The notes beneath the pieces are model-generated. The model was not told the DNA's origin. It saw nothing but the letters and a program-made list of their open reading frames with translations, and did no database searches. From Symsagittifera roscoffensis (taxonomy: Eukaryota; Xenacoelomorpha; Acoela; Convolutidae), in the NCBI RefSeq assembly GCF_963678635.1, contig NC_087062.1, positions 76,502,349 to 76,566,348 on the forward strand: a DNA stretch of 64,000 nucleotides, written 5' to 3'. A program made the position numbers and the translations under genes. Positions within the stretch are counted from its first letter, which is position 1, and each line of letters opens with the position of its first letter. Below, piece after piece: positions 1 to 11,000 of this stretch.

Positions 1-3000
1 GTTCGAAGCATCGCACATTGCATAAAATGGTTGATTTGAATCTGGAATTGTGTTTGAAATTTGTTCAGTTAAAAGTTTCTTTATTTCTTCAAATCGTGTT
101 TGATGTTCTGTGTTCCATTCAAAATTATTTTGTTGTCTAAGGATGTTATAAAATGGTCGTAGATATAATTGCATTTTATAAACATATTTACTTAAAAAGT
201 TTAACATTCCAAGAAATTCTTGGATTTTCTTTTTATTTGTTGGTGGTTGAAGTTTTTGAATAGCGTCAATGCGTGATTTCAATGGAGTGATTGTTTTTCT
301 TTCTATATTATGTCCTAAGAATTTAACTCTTGTCAAAAAGAAGTGTGATTTATCGGGGGCGGCCTTCAGATTTTCGTTCTGAAGTATTTGGTGATATTTT
401 TCTAAAACATTGAACATCTCGTCTTTTGTTTGTGATTGCATAAAAACATCGTCTAAATAGGTGATTGCGTTTTTCTTGAGTATTAGTGGTCTAAAAATTT
501 TGCTCATAAAAGCTGAAAATGCTGCTGGTCCTATGGATATTCCATAGAATAAGCGGTTGAATTCATATTGTTGGTTTCCGATAACAAATTGTGTTAAACG
601 TCGTGATTGTTCATCTAGTGGCATTTGATTGTATGCACTATTCATATCGGCGGTTGTAAAGTATTTGCCGTTTATTTTTGTTAAAATAACTTGTATTGGT
701 TCAATGGGCCAATTACATTTTGATTCATCTATGAGTGAATTGAGGTATCTAGCGTCGAGAACGATTTTTAATGATTCTCCTTTAGCTAGAATGATAACAG
801 GGTTGATAAATGTGTTGCCTTTTGGTTGTTCTTCTTTGTTTACTGGTGATATAATGTTGTATTGTTCTAAAATGTCGAGTAATCTGTTCACTTTATCATG
901 TAAGTGAATTGGTACTTTACTTGCTCTCTGTTTTTTGAAAACTGCGTCTGGTTTTAACGGGAGATGTAGTGATGAACTGATTTTTCCAACATCGAATTTT
1001 GATGTTGCATAGACTGATGAATATTCAATTAGCTGTTTGGCTAACTTTTCGAATTCGTCTTGTGTTATTTGTGAATGTTGGAAATTAAACATTGTTAAAA
1101 ATTTTTGTTGGTCCTCTGTGTAGTTACTTATGTTGAATGTAGGTTTGAAATATGGAGTTTTTGTGAAATAATCCGTATTTCTGTTTTCGTTACTTATTAT
1201 TTTATTTATAGATAATTCTTCATTAAGAATTGTAGATTGGCAAATATCTAGTAGTTGGAGTATATTATTTACGCGATAGGCTTTTTCGTGTATTGGTGAT
1301 ATTGTAGCGTTGGTTTCACAATATCCTAAAAGTCCTAAAGGTAATGTTACTTGGTAAGGTGTGTTGTTATAGACATGTAAGGAAATGATATCTGAATTCG
1401 AATTTTTCAAATATTTTATGGATGATATTGTGATTTTGAAAAATTTGTGAATAGGTTTGAATTCAAATTCTGACATATAAAATTTTTGTTTGTTTTGTTC
1501 TTTATCATATTGGTGAACTTGTTTGATTGAAAAATTATAGATATTTCCTGATAGTGGTTTCAAGTGTTTTCTTTGTTGGTTAAATATCGGATAGAATTTT
1601 GAAAAGAATGGTGGTTGTTTATTTAATCTTTGAAAAAATGTTAAGGATGTTTCTTTTGTTTTTGTATATTTATCTTTGATTAATATTTTACTATTTAGTA
1701 TGTTAATTGTTGGTATATACTTCGAAATAAATGGTATTCCAATGATATTATATTTAATGTCAGTGATATGGAATATTTGTTTAAATGGCTTATTTAAAAT
1801 TTTGCTTTGTTCCATTGTTCTGGTGGGGAGGAGAAATAATTGGATTTTTCCGTAGTTTATCAATGTTGATCCTTGTGCTGTTGCTAGTTTGCTGGAGGTT
1901 TCAAGAGGTGTTAGCTTTGGGTGTAAGGTTTTTATTTCATTCCATGTGGGGATGTTTATTATGTTTGATTCTGCTCCTGAATCAATTAAAAAATCTATTT
2001 CAAGGTCTGGTGGTTGAAATTCTTTTTTTCTTGGGCTTTCTAAGAGAAATGGTATTGTCCAAATTTTTTCTTTGGGTTGTTCTTTTTGTATATTTTGATA
2101 AATATGGTTTGTATTCAAGCATTTTGTTTTGGTATTTTTATTGGTTTGATTTGTAGTGTTAATCTCATTTGTTTCTTGCGTCGTTGGTGTGGAATTTATG
2201 GGTGTAGTGTAATAATTTTGAAGAAATTCTGATTGATTTTCATATATGTGTGATGAAAAGGGTTGTTCATATATGACAGATTCATAGTCATTTTCGACTT
2301 TTATCATATTGATAGAAAGAGTGTTTTCAGTATCACTTTCTGAATCTGATGATGTACAGTTTATTTGATTGAGTTGTAACGTATCAGTTACTGTGTCATC
2401 AATACCTGGAGGGTCTGATGTTGTTTCTAGGTTAGATTGTACTTGATTGATTTGTCTTTGATGTTTAGGTGTACTACTTCTGTGGCGATTATTAGAATTA
2501 TTATAGTTATTATTATTCCGGTGTGGTGATTGGGAATAATTTCTATAACGATTATTATAACTTGAGTGTCGATTTTGTGAATTATTTCGCGATCTGTTTT
2601 GGTAATTATTGTTTGGTCTGTTATAGTTCGATCTATTATATGAGTTATTCCTTGATTGACTGTTCGGGTAATTCTGGTTTCGGTTGTTTGAATAACTTCT
2701 ATTTCGATTATAGGAGTAGTTTCTATTCCTATTGTATGATGAATTTCGTGATTGGTTGTTTGGATAGTAGTTATTTCTTGATTGGGAATTAGATCTAGAA
2801 ACAAATCGTTGTGTATTTGAATTTGATCTGGAGTAGTTATTTCGACTATTTGGTCTATTGTAGTGATTTTGTGATGAATTGTTCGTGTTTCTTCGTTCTG
2901 GTGATCTTCCTCTATAACTTGAGTTATATGGTGATTGATTTCTTGTATAATTTGTATTGTTCGGGAGTGGTTTTCCTGAACTGTTGTTGCTGTAAACTGT

Positions 3001-5667
3001 TTTGTTCGGTAGATTTTGATCTTTTTTCATGTATTGATAGAATGATTTATTTGGTTCTTTATATTTTTGAGGTTTATTTTGATTGTCTTGCTGTTTTTGT
3101 CTACATTCGGAAATACTATGTCCGTATCGTCGGCAATAATTACACCATTTTTTGAAAGATGGTTTGCCTTTGAAGTTTGGGTTCTTTTCATAAATATTGA
3201 GTATTTCAGTGATTTTTTCAACGAGGTCTGTCTCTGATTCCTGTATATTATTAATATTAGTGGGAGTCGTTTCAATTCTGTTAACGTATTGTAGTTTCAG
3301 ATTTTCCGTTTCTTCTAGTTTCATCGTGATTTCTGCTTGTTCTAATTTGTCTACTATTTTTCGAAAATCTAAATCGGGTTCTCGAATTGAAGAAGGATGG
3401 GATGCTCTCTTTTTTATTGCTATTTTCCTTAATTGTGGTGTTAAGGTCATCATTAAGATTTCTGTCATCTTTGTGTTTTTATAGTCATGTGTATTTAATG
3501 AATATGCTTTTCGAACTAGTGTTTCGATTCGTACTGCTATTTGCTTGATGGTTTCGTTTGGTAATCTGCGAATTTCATTACATAAAACTCTTTGTTGTTG
3601 TTTGTTTCTTTCGGAGTCAAACATTTTTGAAAATTCCTGTGTAAACCTTTTCCAGTTTGATTTTATTTCTAGAGGTAGTACTGAAAACCATTTTTGGGCT
3701 GCGCCATCTAAGGTTGTTTGTATTAACGCTGTGCGTCGATGTATCCAGTTTTGATGTAGTGGCGTATTAATTGGTTCAGGTCCAATATTTAAAATCAGGT
3801 TTGCTGTTACTGCATTTAAATAATCTTCTACAGAGTATTCAGGGTCTGTTCCTGTGAAAACCATTAAAGGTTTGTTTGATGTTATTGATGATCCACCCAT
3901 AAGGTATGGATTCATTGTCATTTGTAATGATTCTGCTGCATTTGGCATTTGAGAAAAATTCGAAAGTTGGTTTCTTGTTATTTCATGTTGTTGGAGATAA
4001 TATGGGAGTGGTATTTCATTTTGCATTTGTGATGCTTGATACGAGTGTGCAGTCATTGGATTTTGTTGTTGAATTGGTTGAAAAGATTGTGTATTAATTA
4101 GATTTTGTTGTTGAATTGGTTGTTGATGTTGTGCATCTATTGGTTGTGGAGAAAAATTTCTATGATTTGTACGTGTTCTCTGTATTCCTTGTCTACGATA
4201 TTCTTGAGTATTTGGTGCAAATATATCTGGTTGTAAGAAATCATCATCTGAGGATAAATAATCCATTTGATAAGATGTCTGTTTTTTATTTCTATTTTGT
4301 TGAAAAAATGGGTAATTTTCACTGTGATCCTGTGGAGGATTTGTTTGGAAATTTATTGAATTAGGTTGGGTCATTGGGTTATCCCATTTTCGAGATCTTG
4401 TATATTGGTTAAAACTTCTTTGTGGTTGATTATATGTTTTTGATGGATGTGTATAATTATAATTATGGTCTGCAAAGTTGTTTCTAGTGAATGTTTTGCG
4501 TGTTTTTGATGGTATTGTCATGGGTCTGTATGTTTGGTAATCCATATGTGAGTATTTAGGGGCAACCGAAGGTTTAACGGTTGATTGTAAGGTTACTTGT
4601 GTTTGTGAAGGATTTGTATTTCTTGGTGTTGTTAAATTTGGGCGTATTGGTGAAATACTTTGTTGTGTAGTTGTTGTGTGTACAATTTCTTCATTTATGA
4701 AGTGTGATGGTGTCTGGATATCTTGTTGAGTAAGATTCCTAGTTCCATTGAGGTTTTCATTGTGTATAACTGTAGAGTTTAAACTATTATTTTGTGTATC
4801 GGGCAAAAATGTATTATAGTTTAATGGTGTTGCATCAATGGTTAATGGTATTACTTTTACATAATCTCTTATGTAAGATATCGTACTTATTGCTTGACTT
4901 GAGATTGATTGTGGGAAGCTTATAAATGCGGGATGAGACCATTCGGGGTCCCAAACATAATCTGATTGTTCTGTGATAGCTGTATCATCGTTCGAGTTTT
5001 GGGGTCTAAAATTTTTTCTTGCTTGTGCAATTAAATCAATATTGTGTGTGAAATAATCTATTATAAACCATGCCAAAATTTTTTGTAGATCGTGTTTTGT
5101 ATGTTGTGAAACGTCGTCTTTCGTGAAATTTTCTTTAATGATGTTTAAATAACTAGAGAAAAGTGTGATTTCATGTCGTACTCTTAAATGTTTAGATGTT
5201 TCTGTCGGTGAGACATTTGTTATAGGGATTTCGTTTTCTAATATCGAAATATAACTATATATTATTGCGAAAACTTCATTGGTGAATATGGAGTTTGCTC
5301 TTTGTGAGTTATGATATTGGATGCTTTTTATATATTCTGAAAAAACTTTTGAAAATTCTAAATCAAGATCGTCTGTTTGAATTGTATATTTTCTATTATT
5401 ATGGTTTGGTGAGGTGAATTCTATGGAGTAGATTCCATACTGTTGTGTTATGTTGCATATATCTTTTAAGTAGTGGTCTATGATTTGTCTTTTGATTTTT
5501 ACATCTGGGAACTCTGTTTTACATGGACTGATTCCGGGTTCAAATAAATTTACGAGTAAATTTTGACAAAATATGTGTTGTCCTCTATCAGTATCTGCGT
5601 CTACTATAAAAGGAAAGATTTCATCATCATCTGGACTTTCTTCACCTGGGGTGTGCGTTGAGCTCAT
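1..5667 (-). CDS. Retrotransposon Gag-Pro-Pol polyprotein, partial (RNase H onward missing)
   Basis: The frame starts at ATG 5665-5667, which has A at -3, and stays open to the window edge in the stretches I translated (about 1889 codons). Gag fills roughly residues 1-1000 and is rich in Asn, Gln and Thr. A CCHC zinc knuckle, C-x2-C-x4-H-x4-C, lies at about residues 842-855 (3103-3144). It is followed by a long Asn/Arg/Ser/Tyr low-complexity linker (about 2440-3050). The aspartic protease motif is IDSGAES with D near residue 1229 (about 1981). RT palm motifs include YLDD at about 1737-1740 (448-459), and the C-terminal edge reaches an RNase H-like start (CDAS, about 10-21). Gag, protease and RT share one frame, so no frameshift between gag and pol is needed. 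The element could be transposition-competent, but the missing 3' half prevents a judgement. Confidence 0.85.
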   Translation of the reverse strand, partial: MSSTHTPGEESPDDDEIFPFIVDADTDRGQHIFCQNLLVNLFEPGISPCKTEFPDVKIKRQIIDHYLKDICNITQQYGIYSIEFTSPNHNNRKYTIQTDDLDLEFSKVFSEYIKSIQYHNSQRANSIFTNEVFAIIYSYISILENEIPITNVSPTETSKHLRVRHEITLFSSYLNIIKENFTKDDVSQHTKHDLQKILAWFIIDYFTHNIDLIAQARKNFRPQNSNDDTAITEQSDYVWDPEWSHPAFISFPQSISSQAISTISYIRDYVKVIPLTIDATPLNYNTFLPDTQNNSLNSTVIHNENLNGTRNLTQQDIQTPSHFINEEIVHTTTTQQSISPIRPNLTTPRNTNPSQTQVTLQSTVKPSVAPKYSHMDYQTYRPMTIPSKTRKTFTRNNFADHNYNYTHPSKTYNQPQRSFNQYTRSRKWDNPMTQPNSINFQTNPPQDHSENYPFFQQNRNKKQTSYQMDYLSSDDDFLQPDIFAPNTQEYRRQGIQRTRTNHRNFSPQPIDAQHQQPIQQQNLINTQSFQPIQQQNPMTAHSYQASQMQNEIPLPYYLQQHEITRNQLSNFSQMPNAAESLQMTMNPYLMGGSSITSNKPLMVFTGTDPEYSVEDYLNAVTANLILNIGPEPINTPLHQNWIHRRTALIQTTLDGAAQKWFSVLPLEIKSNWKRFTQEFSKMFDSERNKQQQRVLCNEIRRLPNETIKQIAVRIETLVRKAYSLNTHDYKNTKMTEILMMTLTPQLRKIAIKKRASHPSSIREPDLDFRKIVDKLEQAEITMKLEETENLKLQYVNRIETTPTNINNIQESETDLVEKITEILNIYEKNPNFKGKPSFKKWCNYCRRYGHSISECRQKQQDNQNKPQKYKEPNKSFYQYMKKDQNLPNKTVYSNNSSGKPLPNNTNYTRNQSPYNSSYRGRSPERRNTNNSSQNHYNRPNSRNNYSRSNSNTQRFVSRSNSQSRNNYYPNNQSRNSSYNRNRNYSYNRNRSYSNNRNQNYPNSQSRNNSYNRSNYNRPNNNYQNRSRNNSQNRHSSYNNRYRNYSQSPHRNNNNYNNSNNRHRSSTPKHQRQINQVQSNLETTSDPPGIDDTVTDTLQLNQINCTSSDSESDTENTLSINMIKVENDYESVIYEQPFSSHIYENQSEFLQNYYTTPINSTPTTQETNEINTTNQTNKNTKTKCLNTNHIYQNIQKEQPKEKIWTIPFLLESPRKKEFQPPDLEIDFLIDSGAESNIINIPTWNEIKTLHPKLTPLETSSKLATAQGSTLINYGKIQLFLLPTRTMEQSKILNKPFKQIFHITDIKYNIIGIPFISKYIPTINILNSKILIKDKYTKTKETSLTFFQRLNKQPPFFSKFYPIFNQQRKHLKPLSGNIYNFSIKQVHQYDKEQNKQKFYMSEFEFKPIHKFFKITISSIKYLKNSNSDIISLHVYNNTPYQVTLPLGLLGYCETNATISPIHEKAYRVNNILQLLDICQSTILNEELSINKIISNENRNTDYFTKTPYFKPTFNISNYTEDQQKFLTMFNFQHSQITQDEFEKLAKQLIEYSSVYATSKFDVGKISSSLHLPLKPDAVFKKQRASKVPIHLHDKVNRLLDILEQYNIISPVNKEEQPKGNTFINPVIILAKGESLKIVLDARYLNSLIDESKCNWPIEPIQVILTKINGKYFTTADMNSAYNQMPLDEQSRRLTQFVIGNQQYEFNRLFYGISIGPAAFSAFMSKIFRPLILKKNAITYLDDVFMQSQTKDEMFNVLEKYHQILQNENLKAAPDKSHFFLTRVKFLGHNIERKTITPLKSRIDAIQKLQPPTNKKKIQEFLGMLNFLSKYVYKMQLYLRPFYNILRQQNNFEWNTEHQTRFEEIKKLLTEQISNTIPDSNQPFYAMCDASN

Positions 5668-6109
5668 TTTTTTGTTCGATGACTGTTAATATGTAATTAT
5701 CAATGTGTCTAATTGGTTGATTCCAATTGTATAAATGTACTGGTTTGTGTTTATACTGCTTTTTTATTCTTCTTTTTCCTCTTTTTGATGAATTTGAAGT
5801 TGTTTCTGAGTCAGAGAAATATAATTGATCGTGAAGTGGGCAATTTTTATCTATTGATTCTTTTAGTTTGTAAAGTTCGTCTAAACTGTTGGTTTCTGAT
5901 TCTGAAAATGCGTTTCGATTTTTTGAAAATCTTTTTCGTGTTATTTGTCTTTGTTTCGTTATTATTTTTCTTTTTAGTGTTTGTCGTTTTGTTCGAATGT
6001 ATCCAACTGTTTGTGTATGAGGTGTGATTACAAGGTCGTATTTTTTGTTATCTATTTCACAATTGTGTAAAACGATTGTCTGTTTATTTCCTAGGTTTTT
6101 AAATGACAT
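5642..6109 (-). CDS. Small upstream ORF (ORF0) of the retrotransposon, 155 aa, unknown function
   Basis: This ORF opens at ATG 6107-6109 and ends at TGA 5642-5644, overlapping the gag start by 26 nt in a different frame. The product is Lys/Arg-rich in the middle, has a Ser/Glu/Thr acidic stretch and another basic patch, and has no motif I recognise. It is on the sense strand directly before gag, so gag would need leaky scanning, reinitiation or a +1 shift to be made from the same RNA. Codon composition (A-rich) resembles gag. It could be a genuine accessory protein or a 5' extension of gag separated by an indel in this copy. Confidence 0.5.
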   Translation of the reverse strand: MSFKNLGNKQTIVLHNCEIDNKKYDLVITPHTQTVGYIRTKRQTLKRKIITKQRQITRKRFSKNRNAFSESETNSLDELYKLKESIDKNCPLHDQLYFSDSETTSNSSKRGKRRIKKQYKHKPVHLYNWNQPIRHIDNYILTVIEQKNELNAHPR

Positions 6110-6199
6110 AAGGTTTAGGATGACGGATGCAAAAGGTTGTTAAATGATTTCTATTTTCCTAAACTGTTAGTTCTTACGATTTTTTGGTTAGCTTAACCT

Positions 6200-6730
6200 G
6201 GGTCTATTTGTTCAGGGTTGGAGAGAAAAGTATATCGATTCCGAAGAATGATTTTTTACTTTCTCGTGGCTAGTATAAGTTAAGGTGTTAACTTACTTAA
6301 TCTTACTTAGGGGTAGTGATTGTGTTCAAGGGTTGGAGAATAGTAAATCGATCCACAAGGTTCAGGTATAATTAGAACGCGAGTAGTTCGTTAGATACTA
6401 TTTTAAACTTACTAAGTCTAAGATTTATTCTGGGTCTGGTAAGAGGGGGGGTCAAGTGAAGGATGAATAACCGAAGTTCTTCACTGTTTATCCTAATTTG
6501 AATGATTAGTTTTGTTTAAAAATTTCTATTAGTCTTAGGTCTTTAGAAAGGGTTGGGTAGTGAATCGACGTTTGAGGTCGTTAGACACTAATTAAGTGGG
6601 TGGGGGAGAACAAAGTTGTTCTGTTTGATCCAAGGATAAGCCTTGATGATCAAATTTGAAATTTAATTAAGTAGAAAATGATTTAAGATCCAAGGATAAG
6701 CCTTGATGATCTGGTTTTAAAATTAAGTGA
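6200..6730 (-). repeat. Degenerate repeats and paired hairpins in the retrotransposon leader
   Basis: Three degenerate repeats of a GGGTTGGAGA...AATCGAT block occur near 6212, 6325 and 6548, each followed by similar TTAAACTTACTAAG-type sequence. Two copies of the perfect hairpin CAAGGATAAGCCTTG follow at about 6632-6646 and 6692-6706, embedded in a longer direct repeat. They lie between the presumed LTR and ORF0, where packaging or translation signals are usual in LTR elements; a function is inference. Confidence 0.5.
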
Positions 6731-7042
6731 ATTTAAGTTTTAATAAAATTTTAAATGTGTGTAAAGGAAAGATTTAGTGTTTTGATGATATTAGTGGGTT
6801 TATGATTGCTGTTATGTTTTAGATGATGTAGCTGGAACAACAGGATGATTTATGATTACTAACCATTTATTTTCATGCTACTAATTTTTATTTTTTATTT
6901 TTCAATAAATATTCTTCAAACATGTTTTGTATATTACTGCAGAGTTTTAGGAAAACGATCTTAGATCTTTTTATCAATCGTTATTGTATATTAATAATTT
7001 TGTTTAGCGCCTGAAATGATTTTGAAGATTAACTTCAAGGTT

Positions 7043-7276
7043 TTATGTTTGCAAATGAAAATCTAAATTCATTGCCAGTAGTATTCTAAATATAAAAGTT
7101 TGTTCTGGTTTTTGCCTAACTATCATATAGCTATATGGCAAGTTTCTACTTTGTCGTATGTCGTCTCTGGTTCGAGGTCTTCTTCCAATTCCGGGTAGTT
7201 CTGTTATGGTTCGGAATATTGGCTCTGATCTATTGAGTCGTAGAGACATTTCGATTAAATTATTGTCGTATAACAT
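7043..7276 (-). CDS. Possible 77-aa leader ORF of the retrotransposon
   Basis: A short minus-strand ORF starts at an ATG in an A-rich context (AAAATG) and ends upstream of ORF0. The protein is Arg-rich and matches nothing I know. It sits in the leader or LTR region of the element, so it may be only a chance ORF; the sole support is its position and the same A-rich codon usage. Confidence 0.2.
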   Translation of the reverse strand: MLYDNNLIEMSLRLNRSEPIFRTITELPGIGRRPRTRDDIRQSRNLPYSYMIVRQKPEQTFIFRILLAMNLDFHLQT

Positions 7277-7978
7277 TTTGTAAATGTTTTTGTCTAATTT
7301 CTAATCTATTTTGGTTAATTCTAAGCTATTAAGGTCTTGTTCGAGACTTATGGTCGCACCAGATGAGTTAGGACCGAGTTGGTTAACTCATAGAGTAATT
7401 TCGGATAGGGTACACCGTCTGCTCGTCACGCTATCTTATTTTCGGCCGGATAGATTCGTGCAACTCCTTAGTCTGATACCGATCCTAATCTTACTCTTAT
7501 ACTATCTAGTCTCAGGTTGTTTAACTAGTCTCTGCTAGGCTCAATAGATCTAGGGTATACTGGTTTATTGCGGTTGCTGAAGTGCTCGGGAGAGTCCAAC
7601 TAATTTCTAAGTTAAATTCAAATCTCTCTGGTGCTGAAATTACAAGTAACTTCAGCACTTACAAATAAGTGGATTGTTAGTTAGATGGATCATGATTGGT
7701 TAATATTAAATACTTTACATTGGTAAAATATCTAATTTATCCAATCATAAAATGTAGTTTAGATCAGGTTCCACTGTTGTAGCCAGTATATACAACACAT
7801 ATTTTCGAGAACACAGTTATACCTCCAGATCATGTTAAGCAAATAGTCCAAATAGTTCTATTACGATTTAAGAAAAAAAAACTACTCAGTTAAATGTAAA
7901 AACTAAAAAATGTTCTCCTTAAAAATAACTTAATTGTTACACCCAGAAACAACAAATTATCGAATATCAGCTGCTAAC

Positions 7979-8099
7979 TTTGGTTTCTGTTGAGACAATC
8001 GAAGTCACAGTTGACCAGATCCAGAATGAAATCTGCCGGATTCTCCTGACTGTCTTCCATTTTGACTCTGGTGGCCTGTTCCAGTAGTCCCACAATCTC
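7979..8099 (-). CDS. ABCG exon 7 (NBD-TMD linker, NPADF motif)
   Basis: The reading ENPADFILDLVNCDFD is the hallmark linker of ABCG proteins. The exon ends at donor GTTAGC in phase 1. The acceptor (AAATGAAAAG) is poor, so the start is tentative. It is the last exon I can find before the retroelement. Confidence 0.75.
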
Positions 8100-11000
8100 C
8101 TTTTCATTTTCCCATTATAAACATCTCAAGCCTAGTGCCATATAAATCACAGTTCCTTTAAATCCCAAAAAAAAATTCATATCAAATTGTTTTATAAACA
8201 ACAGTCAAACTAAAAGAAAAAACATTGACTGATTTTACCTCAGTTTGGCTACATGAATTTGGTGAGACACTAAGAGCTCAAAAACTGAAAATGTTTGATG
8301 TCAAAAACTTCGTCCTAGACCAGCTAGTCAATTAGGTTAACTTGAATGATCGCTTATTTTTGTGTTATTGATTTTAGCGAGCAGTTCTTATGCTTTTTTG
8401 CTCATTTTTCAGAAAACCTTGAAATTGGAATCGAGTGTGAGGAATTAGATGCGAAATTAGGCCTTTTACAATAACATCCAGTAGCGGATTTAGGGCGAGG
8501 GGGGTGGTCCCTCTTTTGTACTATTTTCAGATATCCATTTTTGGCTGACTGACCTTAAAATTTTTCTAAAGGCGCCTTTAGCCCCAATCTATACTAATTT
8601 TGAGAGGGGAGCGCGCGCCGAAAAAACGCGATTTTTTGGTCGAAATTTTCCAAAAAGTGCCTAAAAACGTCTTTTTTTTTGGCCTTTTTTAAGAAAATTT
8701 GCCTGCGGCGCACAAAACTTGGTCAAATTAGGGTCTTTATAGTGGATGGGGAGAGCTCAGAAAATCAATTTGGTCGACCTAAAAAAAAAGGCCGACAAAA
8801 TTCCTAGATCTGCGCCTGATTACATCCGAGGTTTTCCGAGAATTTAAATATAAAGTGAAAGTAGGCCTTTTCCTATTATATCCCACAGTTGAGGAACAAA
8901 AAATATGATCCCGAGCAGTGTTTTTCACATTTTGTGGGCCTATAATTTTTGGTGGGTCTGTAATTATAGCCCTATAGTGGGGGAGGGTGCTATAATGGGA
9001 AAAAATGCCTTTCGGGGTCCACAGTAGAGCATCTGACCGATTGAGAGCAAGGCTAGTTTGTCGACCAGCTGCCAAATTCGAGACACTGGCTGGTGAAGTG
9101 AGAGAATGATCGTTTTACCTGAAGACGAACGAAAGTTTATGCTGAAGCTTTTGTTTTTATGGCTTTCCTGGACTTCTTAGGCAAAAACTCTCTTAACTCG
9201 AAAAAAAGACAAAATGTTTTGGTTCGATATTGTAATTCTATAACTGGATAACAATTGAAGTAAAACGTTAGAGCTTTTACCTTCCCTGGATAAATTTCTC
9301 AGTATCTGCATAATGAACACGGCAGCTGTCCCATCCAGACCAGAAACTGGCTCGTCCAAAATCAGAATCAGAGGATCCCTTATTCCGTTTTTCATTTTAT
9401 CACCAGAAATGGTCTTCAATGTCAGGAAATGACCAAGGAACTTCTGGTGGGGGGGGGGGGGGGCGATGATTTAGTTTGCATAAAAACCAACGAAAACTTT
9501 GTCGACTTTTTTGTTTTCTTTGCGTCGACCAAATTGAATTTCTTCGAAATTTTGAGGGATTGCCTGGCCAAAAACTGATGCAGTAGAAAATATTCCCAAG
9601 AGTAGGGGGTCGCTTTGGGTGGCCAGGGTTTCGAATTCCCAACAGAAAGAAGAAACTTTTTCTATAAATTTTTTGACTGAAGGGGTAAAGTTATAATGAA
9701 AGGTTGCTAGGATGAGTGATGGTGATGGAATGAAGAGGAGAAAGTGCCTAATCAGCTGCTGAGCAATGCTGAGGCGTCTCAGCTGTCCACTAGACAGACT
9801 CGTGAAAACACATCCACCCACCCACGTATCTTTGCAAGAAGTCAACCCCACTTTGCTGATTATGTCATTCACCCGCCTGCGGATCTATCAATCATGAGCA
9901 CCGCCATCCGCGTCACCACCCCTTCTCTCCCTGGCCCCAGAAACTTGTTTAATTAGAGATTATAACTCAAACAGCGAAATGACATTTTTTGGGAGGGTAG
10001 GCAATTTATAATTAAAAGCCTTTGTTTTTTTTCCGGTAATAATTTGGAGTGAATAGTCTATGAATTGGTGGGCTCAAAGTTTGATAGATCAACTCGCTTC
10101 TCTCGTGTTTCTGAACAGTCAAATCCGACCGGATTGTTTATTTTCATCAGCCGAGCACCGAAAATGAGCGTCTCATACACAGAAAACGTTTCGTACAACT
10201 GGAAATTTCCAGAGACGTAGCCTGAAATTCTTTTGAATTCCTGAACAAATGCAAAATTTTACTTACTGATCTGACTTTTAAAGAAAACAACAGGAAATTT
10301 GCGCTCGGGGGTTTTTTTCTCCAGATCAATTTGAGTTTTTAACAAGCTGATTTTTGGCCAATGTAAAAAAATATCTGAAAGGTATCGATTTTTGAGCTCT
10401 TTAAAAAATTATTTAACCTTTGGGCAATTCGGGATAATTAACGCCCGATTTACTTTGATCTTCAAAACGTAAGGGCGAAACGGTCCGCCTCAGAAATCAT
10501 TCCAAATTGAATTGAGGCAAGCTACTTGTCTTATTTGTTACGTTAGCGAAATCTATCCCTTTGTTTTAATGTCGTGCGGAGGAATGATTTCAAAACATAC
10601 CCAATCATTTTCAAAATCATTTCATTTTTTGTTATTTATCAATTTTGTAACTGAAAGTAATTACCTAGAAGCTATGGAGCACTCAAATCAATCAGGAAAT
10701 TTAAACAAGACTGCTCGTATCAGGGTGAAGCCCTGAATGTTCCGACTGCCTTTTAAGGTTTATGGAGCAAAAATAACTTAAAAAAATTAATTGAAATAAA
10801 ATAAAGCGAAATTTTTTTTTAATTTGATTTTTTTAAATGAAACTCATCCCCCCACACGCCATATATTTTACATGAAAGATGGGGGCTATATATGCGATAG
10901 ACTGGTTCCAATTAATGAAAGAGGTCTCCAAATTATAAAGTGCCTCAAGATCTTTAATTTTTGACTTCGGTGATGTCAATTGAACCATCAAGTTGTCTAT

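Larger units (their letters stand above)
1..7800 (-). mobile_element. Ty3/gypsy-like LTR retrotransposon, 5' portion (3' part beyond window)
   Basis: On the minus strand this stretch reads, in order, an AT-rich region with promoter-like sequence, a leader with degenerate repeats (about 6.2-6.7 kb), a small overlapping ORF (5642-6109) and a gag-pro-pol frame running off the left edge. The Gag CCHC knuckle, the DSGA protease and the YLDD reverse transcriptase identify a retroelement; the domain order and RT type suggest Ty3/gypsy. The right boundary is uncertain. A TG-starting, TATA-containing stretch near 7.3-7.8 kb could be the 5' LTR, but the 3' LTR is outside the window, so neither LTR identity nor target-site duplication can be checked. 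The coding strand is strongly A-rich, unlike the flanking exons. It lies just downstream of the last visible ABCG exon and on the same strand, so it may sit inside an ABCG intron. Confidence 0.85.

Noticed and set aside
2427-2804. Ile/Thr-repeat ORF on the minus strand
   Set aside because: It is a shifted-frame reading of the retrotransposon's Asn/Arg/Ser linker.
5642-5667. -1 frameshift heptamer A AAA AAT at the ORF0-gag overlap
   Set aside because: A -1 slip here runs straight into TGA; gag is in the +1 frame and has its own well-placed ATG.
7360-7400. tRNA primer-binding site TGGTGCGACC on the minus strand
   Set aside because: It begins with TGG but I cannot match it to a specific tRNA 3' end or to an LTR end, so it is not annotated.
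9744-9956. Plus-strand 70-aa ORF
   Set aside because: It is the antisense of ABCG exon 4, which has a clear signature motif.
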